64,000 bases of DNA from Acanthornis magna (taxonomy: Eukaryota > Chordata > Aves > Passeriformes > Acanthizidae): positions 434,001-498,000 of the forward strand of contig JAWUZG010000359.1 of assembly GCA_036785705.1 (NCBI GenBank), in the 5' to 3' direction. Of the stretch, positions 28,420 through 35,410 are shown piece after piece; within the stretch, counting starts at the first letter, position 1; the number at the start of each line of letters is the position of its first letter. A program made the translations under genes and the position numbers. The notes under the pieces are model-generated. The model saw nothing but the letters and a program-made list of their open reading frames with translations, did not search any database and was not told the origin of the DNA.

Positions 28420-29370
28420 TGTCTTCGTTTGATAGACAGGTGTCTGTTTAGGAAGGTGGGAACCTTCCTTAGAACAGAGAATGTGAATCCCCTTCCCTCC
28501 GAATTATTATAACTTTAGAATCAAGGGCTCTCAGGCAAAGGTATGGGAAAAGGAATAAGAGTTTTTTTACTAGTATCTATACTGAGGTAAACAATCAGTA
28601 ACAAAAAACAGTAAACAAGGTAAAGAAAAACAGTAAACAAAACCAAAAAAACTCGGTGGCAAATGTCCCTGGACTGTCAGGCACGTTCTCGGTTGGTGCA
28701 GTCACGGTCACGGCCAGCAGGGGCGCTGTTGGGCTCCTAGACCAGCCGGACAGGTGCGATGACTCCCGGGAAGCTGCAGATGGCGCTGTGCCGCGAGGTT
28801 GGATCTGTGTCGCGCGTAATGGCCGACGGGCTGGAGCAGGGTGGAGCGCAGATGGACGGGGGGCGCAGCAGAGAGCCCAGAGCCGGGAGATGGAGCGGCC
28901 GGGTCAGCCCACCCGGGCCAGCCAGCAGAGGAGGCGGCAGGAAACTCCGCAGTTGGGGCAGGCAGGGTGCGGGGCAGCAGGCAGGGCGCGGGGTGGTGGC
29001 AGGCGGGGGTCCCGTTCCGCTGCAGTGCAGCTGGGAGATGCACCCTCCCGGAGGGGAAGAGATGATTGGAGTCCCGTGCCCCGAGAACTCACCCACCAGG
29101 TAGAGAAAAACTAGTGCAAAGCCGGGCTTTTCTTTTCCTGCAGTCGCAGCCAAAAAAACGGAGAGCCGTTCCTTCCACTGCTGTCTCCTCCGAGACTTGT
29201 GAGCGAGTCCGTGTGTCGTTATCAAGTCTTGCTATCTCTTGTTCCCGTGCCCGCCCAGCCAAAAAGGTCTTTGTCTCTTTTGTGAGAGTAAAATGTCCTC
29301 TAAGTACCGATCGTTACTTGCCTAGCAACAGAATGGGAAAAATTCCACTTCCCCCCCCCAACCTCCAACA
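28420..29370 (-). repeat. 3' LTR of the ERV (951 bp)
   Basis: In element orientation it begins TGTTGGAGG and ends CGAAGACA (TG...CA). It matches the 5' LTR over its whole length except G at 29218 versus A at 35253, a CpG transition. The centre (about 28680-29100) is GC- and CpG-rich, in contrast with the AT-rich flanks. I saw neither AATAAA nor ATTAAA on the sense strand and no clear TATA box, so U3/R/U5 limits are not assigned. Confidence 0.95.
28587..28639 (+). promoter_or_regulatory. Three GTAAACA forkhead-like motifs in the 3' LTR
   Basis: GTAAACA occurs at 28587-28593, 28611-28617 and 28633-28639. On the element's sense strand these read TGTTTAC, the core bound by FOX transcription factors. 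Spacing of starts is 24 and 22 bp. The same three lie in the 5' LTR. Function is inferred from the motif only. Confidence 0.4.
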
Positions 29371-29395
29371 TTATCCACCCCGAATTTTTTCCATT
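29371..29395 (-). promoter_or_regulatory. Candidate polypurine tract, interrupted
   Basis: On the sense strand, just before the 3' LTR, the sequence reads GGAAAAAATTCGGGGTGGATAA then TG of the LTR. This is where the plus-strand primer should lie. The stretch is purine-rich but broken by TTC and two single T, so it is not a classical uninterrupted tract. Confidence 0.4.
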
Positions 29396-29498
29396 CCAAC
29401 ATATTACATTGAACTTAAGCCTTTAAACTATATACATACAAGCATTACTCTGAATATACACATACAGATATGCATACAGGCACCATGTTATGGGCAGT
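29371..29498 (-). other. ERV region between pol and 3' LTR, no env
   Basis: 128 bp separate the pol stop from the LTR. There is no open frame of note. An envelope gene is therefore absent, not merely broken. Confidence 0.9.
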
Positions 29499-32400
29499 TC
29501 AACCCCAACTGAGGTCTCCCTGAGGTATGCATCGTGTCTCTCCATCCTCTTGCATCACCCACCAGGTACACCCTGGTCCTTGAGCAAAGACAACCCCACG
29601 GGTGGGTCTATCTTTGCTCAAGGCAGAATTAATCCAAACAGTTTTCCCCAGCATGCCTCTCATTTGCACTACTGGAACCTTATCCCCGTCTGCTGTTTGC
29701 AAGGGTTCAGATTGGGCAGGGCCAGCCCTGTTGGTGGAGCCTCGGGTGTTAACTAGCCAGGTGGCCTTGGCTAAATGCTGTTCCCAATTTTTGAAAGTCC
29801 CCCCACCTAAAGCCTTCAAGGTGGTTTTTAGCAGGCCGTTGCATCGCTCTACTTTACCAGCAGCAGGTGCATGATAAGGAATGTGGTACACCCACTCAAT
29901 GCCATGTTCCTTAGCCCAGGTGTTTATGAGGCTATTTTTGAAATGAGTCCCGTTGTCCGACTCAATTCTCTCAGGGGTACCATGCCTCCAAAGGACTTGC
30001 CTTTCAAGGCCCAGGATGGTGTTGCGGGCAGTGGCATGAGGTACAGGGTAGGTCTCCAGCCACCCAGTGGTGGCCTCTACCATTGTGAGCACGTAGCGCT
30101 TGCCGTGGCGGGTTTGAGGCAGTGTGATGTAATCGATCTGCCAGGCCTCCCCATACTTATATTTGGTCCACCTTCCCCCATACCACAGGGGTTTCACCCG
30201 CTTGGCTTGCTTGATGGCAGCGCATGTCTCACAGTTATGGATCACCTGGGAGATACAGTCCATAGTTAGATCCACCCCTCGGTCTCGTGCCCACTTATAG
30301 GTGGCATCTCTGCCCTGATGGCCTGAGGCATCATGGGCCCATCGGGCTAGGAACAACTCTCCTTTGTGCTGCCAATCTAAATCTACCTGTGACACCTGTA
30401 TTTTTGCAGCCTGATCTACCTGTTCATTGTTTCGGTGTTCCTCATTAGCTCGGCTCTTGGGGACATGGGCATCCACATGACGGACTTTCACAGGTAGCTT
30501 CTCTACCCGACTGGCAATGTCTCGCCATTCGTCAGCAGCCCAGATTGGTCTTCCTCTACGTTGCCAGTTGGCCTTTTTCCACCTTTCCAACCAACCCCAC
30601 AGAGCATTGGCTACCATCCATGAATCAGTGTACAGGTACAGCTTTGGCCACTTCTCTCTTTCAGCAATGTCCAGGGCCAGCTGAACGGCTTTGAGTTCGG
30701 CAAGTTGGCTTGATCCACCTTCTCCTTCTGTAGCCTCTGCGACCTGCCGTGTGGGGCTCCATACAGCTGCTTTCCATTTTCGGTTTGCCCCCACAATGCG
30801 ACAGGAACCATCAGTGAAGAGAGCGTAGCATGTTTCATCTTGCGGCAGTTGGTTGTATGGTGGAGCTTCCTCTGCGCGAGTCACCTGTTCCTGCTCCTCT
30901 TCATCGGTGAGACCAAAGTTTTCACCTTCGGGCCAATTTGTAATTATTTCCAAGATCCCAGGGCGATTCGGGCTTCCAATACGGGCGCGCTGCGTGATGA
31001 GGGCAATCCATTTACTCCACGTGGCATCGGTGGCGTGGTGGGTAGAGGGAACCTTTCCCTTGAACATCCACCCCAGCACCGGTAGTCGGGGTGCAAGAAG
31101 AAGTTGTGCTTCCGTGCCAATAACTTCTGAGGCGGCTTGGACGCCTTCATAGGCTGCCAGAATTTCCTTCTCTGTGGGAGTGTAGTTGGCTTCGGACCCT
31201 CTGTAGCTTCGGCTCCAGAATCCCAGTGGACGACCTCGAGTCTCACCAGGCACCTTCTGCCAAAGGCTCCAGGACAGACCGTTGCCCCCGGCTGCAGAGT
31301 AGAGCACATTCTTCACTTCTGGTCCTGTCCTGACTGGGCCAAGGGCTACCGCATGAGCGATCTCTTGCTTGATCTGGGCGAAGGCTTGTTGTTGTTCAGG
31401 GCCCCAGCGGAAATCATTCTTCTTGCGTGTCACCAGGTAGAGAGGGCTCACAATCTGGCTGTACTCAGGGATGTGCATCCTCCAGAAGCCTATGGCACCT
31501 AGGAAAGCTTGTGTCTCCTTCTTGTTGGTTGGTGGGGACATCGCTGTGATTTTATTGATGACTTCGGTGGGAATCTGACGCCGTCCATCTTGCCACTTCA
31601 CTCCCAGGAACTGGATCTCTTTGGCAGGCCCCTTGACTTTGCTCCTTTTGATGGCGAGACCGGCTTCCAGAAGAATCTGGATGATTTTCTCTCCTTTCTC
31701 AAACACTTCTTCTGCTGTGTCCCCCCACACAATGATGTCATCGATGTACTGCAGATGTTCTGGAGCCTCACCCTTTTCCAGTGCAGCCTGGATCAGTCCG
31801 TGGCAGATGGTGGGACTGTGTTTCCACCCCTGGGGCAGTCGGTTCCAGGTGTACTGCACGCCCCTCCAGGTGAAAGCAAACTGAGGCCTGCACTCTGCTG
31901 CCAGAGGAATGGAGAAAAATGCATTTGCAATGTCAATAGTGGCGTACCACTTTGCTGCTTTGGACTCCAGTTCATACTGGAGCTCCAACATGTCTGGCAC
32001 GGCAGCGCTCAGCGGTGGAGTCACCTCGTTCAAGGCACGATAGTCCACAGTCAATCTCCAGTCTCCATCAGATCGGCGCACAGGCCAGATGGGGCTGTTG
32101 AAGGGTGAGTGGGCCTTGCTGACCACCCCTTGGCTCTCCAGCTCACGGATCAGCTTGTGGATGGGAATCACAGCATCTCGATTCGTTCGGTACTGCCGGC
32201 GGTGCACTGTCGAGGTGGCAATTGGTACATGTTGTTCCTCCTCCTTCAAGAGTCCAACTGCAGAAGGGTTCTCTGACAGTCCAGGCAAGGTGTTCAATTG
32301 CCTAACGCCCTCTGCCTCAACAGCAGCTATTCCAAAAGCCCACCTGAGTCCTTTCGGGTCTTTGAAATAGCCATTCCGGAGGAAGTCTATGCCCAGAATA

Positions 32401-32681
32401 CACGGGGCCTTTGGACCAGTCACAATGGGATGTTTCTGCCACTCCTTCCCAGTCAGGCTCACCTCGGCTTCCACCAGCGTCAACTCTTGTGATCCCCCTG
32501 TCACCCCAGCAATAGAAATGGGTTCAGCCCCAACATGTCCCGATGGCATTAAGGTACACTGCGCACCTGTATCAACTAATGCTTCATATTTTTGTGGCTC
32601 TGATGTACCAGGCCATCGAATCCACACAGTCCAAAAGACACGGTTTTCCCATGCCTCTACCTGGCTAGAGGCAGGGCCCCT
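29499..32681 (-). CDS. pol: ERV Pro-Pol polyprotein (protease, RT, RNase H, integrase)
   Basis: Open from directly after the gag amber codon to TGA at 29501-29499, about 1,060 codons. It has no ATG near its start, so it is probably made as a Gag-Pol readthrough product. Residues below are counted from the GTG at 32627. Protease: active-site DTGA at 19-22 and ILGIDFL at 77-83. Reverse transcriptase: YATIDIANAF with Asp232, LPQGWKHSP at 264-272, YIDD at 294-297. RNase H: Asp606 (TDGS), Glu644, Asp668 (YTDSW), Asp719. Integrase: zinc-binding His765, His770, Cys799, Cys802, and catalytic Asp832, Asp891, Glu927 with 35 residues between the last two. All expected catalytic residues are present and there is no internal stop. 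I see no dUTPase domain after the integrase core. The enzymes copy viral RNA into DNA and insert it in the host genome. The 199-codon plus-strand frame at 31509-32108 is an antisense shadow. Confidence 0.95.
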   Translation of the reverse strand, partial: RGPASSQVEAWENRVFWTVWIRWPGTSEPQKYEALVDTGAQCTLMPSGHVGAEPISIAGVTGGSQELTLVEAEVSLTGKEWQKHPIVTGPKAPCILGIDFLRNGYFKDPKGLRWAFGIAAVEAEGVRQLNTLPGLSENPSAVGLLKEEEQHVPIATSTVHRRQYRTNRDAVIPIHKLIRELESQGVVSKAHSPFNSPIWPVRRSDGDWRLTVDYRALNEVTPPLSAAVPDMLELQYELESKAAKWYATIDIANAFFSIPLAAECRPQFAFTWRGVQYTWNRLPQGWKHSPTICHGLIQAALEKGEAPEHLQYIDDIIVWGDTAEEVFEKGEKIIQILLEAGLAIKRSKVKGPAKEIQFLGVKWQDGRRQIPTEVINKITAMSPPTNKKETQAFLGAIGFWRMHIPEYSQIVSPLYLVTRKKNDFRWGPEQQQAFAQIKQEIAHAVALGPVRTGPEVKNVLYSAAGGNGLSWSLWQKVPGETRGRPLGFWSRSYRGSEANYTPTEKEILAAYEGVQAASEVIGTEAQLLLAPRLPVLGWMFKGKVPSTHHATDATWSKWIALITQRARIGSPNRPGILEIITNWPEGENFGLTDEEEQEQVTRAEEAPPYNQLPQDETCYALFTDGSCRIVGANRKWKAAVWSPTRQVAEATEGEGGSSQLAELKAVQLALDIAEREKWPKLYLYTDSWMVANALWGWLERWKKANWQRRGRPIWAADEWRDIASRVEKLPVKVRHVDAHVPKSRANEEHRNNEQVDQAAKIQVSQVDLDWQHKGELFLARWAHDASGHQGRDATYKWARDRGVDLTMDCISQVIHNCETCAAIKQAKRVKPLWYGGRWTKYKYGEAWQIDYITLPQTRHGKRYVLTMVEATTGWLETYPVPHATARNTILGLERQVLWRHGTPERIESDNGTHFKNSLINTWAKEHGIEWVYHIPYHAPAAGKVERCNGLLKTTLKALGGGTFKNWEQHLAKATWLVNTRGSTNRAGPAQSEPLQTADGDKVPVVQMRGMLGKTVWINSALSKDRPTRGVVFAQGPGCTWWVMQEDGETRCIPQGDLSWG

Positions 32682-32684
32682 CTA
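32682..32684 (-). promoter_or_regulatory. In-frame amber codon between gag and pol
   Basis: CAG GGC TAG AGG GGC: the gag-like frame ends at TAG and continues open in the same frame into pol. Gamma- and epsilonretroviruses are known to make Gag-Pol by suppressing such a stop. No frameshift is needed here, so readthrough is the simplest model. The GGC-CCT and nearby GC pairs could form a downstream structure, but I could not fold it. Confidence 0.7.
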
Positions 32685-34325
32685 GCCCTGGTTATCATTC
32701 CCTTCCTGAGCATGCATTCCACCGTCAAGGGAATCTGACACAACATTTTCCCTTCTGTTGTACTCAGCAGGTTGGCTACAGGAAGCTGAGGCTACCTTGG
32801 CTCTGGCAGAACCCCCTCGGCTAGCGTTGCCCTCCTTAAGCTGACGCACCCGTTCTGCCAGGACAGAGGTGGGCTCCCCATCCCACCTTTTCATGTCTTC
32901 CCCATGGTCATGCAGAAAGAACCACAACTCAGCTCGTGGGGTGTACCCTCTTTCTCTAGCTGGAGGACGTCGGGCTCCAGTGTTGGGGCCTGTGACTCTC
33001 ACTGGTGCCACACTGTTTTTCCTCACCTCCTCCCTGATCTCCCTCATCTCTTCCTTCAACTCCTTAACCACAGCAGAGATCTGAGCCTGCAATGGGCCAT
33101 TGATCACACTTGCATAATGCCTGAGCTTGTCAGCTACAGAGCCCACTGTCTCACGGTTGTCATCGGCATTAAACATTGCAATGTAGGTGGCATATTGGGT
33201 TGGCCCTAGACTTGCCAGGTTCCACAACATTTGCCCTGTGCATCTGACCTTGTCAGGATCATTTTCGTGCTGTCCATCCCTCCCAAAAAGCACCTCCTGT
33301 ACTGCCACTTCTCTCAGCCGTTGGATCGCTTCCTCAACGGTCTTCCAGGGCAATCTACGGTAGTTCTCCTGCATTCTGTCTTTGTGAACAAACCTCTCTC
33401 TTACACTCATTAAAAGCCTCTCCCAGAGAGAAATGGGTCCCGCCTCCCTCACGAACACCTTTTCAACACCCGCGTCCAGGGCCACGGAACCCAAATTCCT
33501 GGCCTCATTACCATCCAGCTGCACGCCTGGGCCCATGCGGTCCCAAACCCGAAGTAACCAGGTTGAGAAAGCCTCGCCCTTCCGCCGCACAATGTCATCG
33601 TGCAGATTACGGATAGTGTCGTATGGCAGGGACTCGGTGATGATTATAGGCCCAGGCTCCCCTGCGGGTTGTGAAGGCCCTGGTTCCCCATCATCATCAA
33701 CTGGGCGTACCGATTTGGTCTTATACTTCCTCCGCTGTACAGGGGCAACTGCTGCTGACTGTGACTGCCCTTGAGGTTCAGCTGGAACCTGGACGGTTGT
33801 AATGTCCGTGGGTTCCGCTGCTGCACCATCTAACTCTTCCCCTGTTGGGCAAGGAGAGGGCTTCCCACCAGCTGAGGAAGTATATTCTTTCAACACCTGA
33901 TGTATCTTTTCCCCTCTCACTTGGAATGCAAAGTTGAACAGGCCTATCAGCAACACCAGCCACAGTACGACATCATTGGTATTTAGAGAGTATATGAACC
34001 CTCTGAGCCCTGGTAGGGTAGGCCCAAAGAGATGGGTGAAGGGTTGAGAAAAATCTTCCCCTAGTGTCGTCTCGTCACAAAAGGTACCATTACCAAACAG
34101 ACTCCAAAAACATGTACGCACGGTGTTAAAGCCCTGTAACCAAGTGACCGCCGTCCAAAGGAAATGGAAAATCCATAGATTCCTCACCTTATTGACCCAT
34201 TGTGAGAACTGGATAACAGCCACTATAGCCTTAGTTATAGGACCCATGTTTAGATAGGGAGCTGCAAATGGGAAAACCGTGGCCACGAGAATGTGCCAGC
34301 CAGACCAAGGTATGCTAGACCACAT
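32682..34325 (-). CDS. gag: ERV Gag-like polyprotein with hydrophobic N-terminus
   Basis: 547 codons from the first in-frame ATG at 34325. The frame is open up to TGA at 34421 but has only non-ATG starts there (for example GTG at 34358). Position between primer-binding site and pol identifies it as gag; the sequence itself is unusual. Counted from the ATG, residues 1-135 are hydrophobic, with likely membrane segments near 11-24, 49-64 and a strong one at 117-135, plus a weak one near 29-43. Cys72, Cys83 and an NGT glycosylation sequon at 79-81 sit between them. A Pro/Ala/Gly-rich linker spans about 150-230. Helical charged sequence about 234-420 may be the capsid, with GEAFSTWLLRVW near 250 a possible major-homology-like stretch. 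A coiled-coil-like segment lies at 414-436 and basic residues at about 446-460. There is no Gly2, no CCHC zinc knuckle, and no PPxY, P(T/S)AP or YPxL motif that I can find. Being gag is near certain by context; domain calls are tentative. Confidence 0.85.
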   Translation of the reverse strand: MWSSIPWSGWHILVATVFPFAAPYLNMGPITKAIVAVIQFSQWVNKVRNLWIFHFLWTAVTWLQGFNTVRTCFWSLFGNGTFCDETTLGEDFSQPFTHLFGPTLPGLRGFIYSLNTNDVVLWLVLLIGLFNFAFQVRGEKIHQVLKEYTSSAGGKPSPCPTGEELDGAAAEPTDITTVQVPAEPQGQSQSAAVAPVQRRKYKTKSVRPVDDDGEPGPSQPAGEPGPIIITESLPYDTIRNLHDDIVRRKGEAFSTWLLRVWDRMGPGVQLDGNEARNLGSVALDAGVEKVFVREAGPISLWERLLMSVRERFVHKDRMQENYRRLPWKTVEEAIQRLREVAVQEVLFGRDGQHENDPDKVRCTGQMLWNLASLGPTQYATYIAMFNADDNRETVGSVADKLRHYASVINGPLQAQISAVVKELKEEMREIREEVRKNSVAPVRVTGPNTGARRPPARERGYTPRAELWFFLHDHGEDMKRWDGEPTSVLAERVRQLKEGNASRGGSARAKVASASCSQPAEYNRRENVVSDSLDGGMHAQEGNDNQG

Positions 34326-34401
34326 GGTGTCACTTAGTGAGGTTTCTATGTTCAGCACACTAAAAATGGGTCTCCCAGAAACTGTTATTCCTTTTGCACC
34401 C

Positions 34402-34415
34402 TTTTTTTTTTTTTT
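34402..34415 (-). repeat. A14 tract in the ERV leader
   Basis: Fourteen T on the plus strand, so fourteen A on the sense strand, lying between the primer-binding site and the gag start. Confidence 0.9.
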
Positions 34416-34431
34416 CCCTCAATGCCCTCGA

Positions 34432-34449
34432 GCCCCACGTTGGGCGCCA
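34432..34449 (-). promoter_or_regulatory. Primer-binding site for tRNA-Lys1,2
   Basis: The sense strand reads TGGCGCCCAACGTGGGGC, 5 nt after the end of the 5' LTR. All 18 bases agree with the site I know for tRNA-Lys1,2, used by Mason-Pfizer-type betaretroviruses, visna and spumaviruses. It primes minus-strand DNA synthesis. Confidence 0.92.
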
Positions 34450-34454
34450 AAATC

Positions 34455-35405
34455 TGTCTTCGTTTGATAGACAGGTGTCTGTTTAGGAAGGTGGGAACCT
34501 TCCTTAGAACAGAGAATGTGAATCCCCTTCCCTCCGAATTATTATAACTTTAGAATCAAGGGCTCTCAGGCAAAGGTATGGGAAAAGGAATAAGAGTTTT
34601 TTTACTAGTATCTATACTGAGGTAAACAATCAGTAACAAAAAACAGTAAACAAGGTAAAGAAAAACAGTAAACAAAACCAAAAAAACTCGGTGGCAAATG
34701 TCCCTGGACTGTCAGGCACGTTCTCGGTTGGTGCAGTCACGGTCACGGCCAGCAGGGGCGCTGTTGGGCTCCTAGACCAGCCGGACAGGTGCGATGACTC
34801 CCGGGAAGCTGCAGATGGCGCTGTGCCGCGAGGTTGGATCTGTGTCGCGCGTAATGGCCGACGGGCTGGAGCAGGGTGGAGCGCAGATGGACGGGGGGCG
34901 CAGCAGAGAGCCCAGAGCCGGGAGATGGAGCGGCCGGGTCAGCCCACCCGGGCCAGCCAGCAGAGGAGGCGGCAGGAAACTCCGCAGTTGGGGCAGGCAG
35001 GGTGCGGGGCAGCAGGCAGGGCGCGGGGTGGTGGCAGGCGGGGGTCCCGTTCCGCTGCAGTGCAGCTGGGAGATGCACCCTCCCGGAGGGGAAGAGATGA
35101 TTGGAGTCCCGTGCCCCGAGAACTCACCCACCAGGTAGAGAAAAACTAGTGCAAAGCCGGGCTTTTCTTTTCCTGCAGTCGCAGCCAAAAAAACGGAGAG
35201 CCGTTCCTTCCACTGCTGTCTCCTCCGAGACTTGTGAGCGAGTCCGTGTGTCATTATCAAGTCTTGCTATCTCTTGTTCCCGTGCCCGCCCAGCCAAAAA
35301 GGTCTTTGTCTCTTTTGTGAGAGTAAAATGTCCTCTAAGTACCGATCGTTACTTGCCTAGCAACAGAATGGGAAAAATTCCACTTCCCCCCCCCAACCTC
35401 CAACA
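34455..35405 (-). repeat. 5' LTR of the ERV (951 bp)
   Basis: Same length and sequence as the 3' LTR at a constant offset of 6,035 bp, with A at 35253 in place of G at 29218. It should carry the promoter for the genomic RNA. The three forkhead-like motifs are at 34622-34628, 34646-34652 and 34668-34674. The overlapping 100-160-codon frames on both strands reflect its GC-rich core and are not supported as genes. Confidence 0.95.
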
Positions 35406-35410
35406 AAACT
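35406..35410 (+). repeat. Target-site duplication (right)
   Basis: AAACT directly after the right LTR, identical to 28415-28419. Removing the element and one copy gives an uninterrupted ...TATTTAAACTGATG... pre-insertion site. Confidence 0.9.

Larger units (their letters stand above)
28420..35405 (-). mobile_element. Full-length env-less endogenous retrovirus
   Basis: A complete provirus of 6,986 bp: LTR, Lys primer-binding site, gag-like ORF, in-frame amber, pro-pol ORF, LTR. It is flanked by a 5-bp AAACT duplication. Both large ORFs are open and all pol catalytic residues are visible. The LTRs differ at one site seen in 951 bp, so insertion is recent. The coding region ends 128 bp before the 3' LTR, leaving no space for env. 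The RT (LPQGWKHSP, YIDD) and the 5-bp duplication fit a class III (ERVL-like) assignment better than gamma- or betaretroviruses, but I see no dUTPase after integrase and the primer is tRNA-Lys rather than Leu. The class is therefore inference. Confidence 0.95.

Noticed and set aside
28737..29225. 162-codon sense-strand frame inside the ERV LTR (also at 34772-35260), reminiscent in position of the MMTV sag gene
   Set aside because: The GC-rich core is open in several phases on both strands (152, 114 and 111 codons), so openness is compositional. The frame is rich in Pro/Ala/Ser/Cys with no recognisable domain and includes no supportable start context.
31509..32108. 199-codon plus-strand frame antisense to pol
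   Set aside because: It lies wholly across the conserved protease/RT coding region in antisense. Its openness follows from pol codon use, and it has no recognisable domain.
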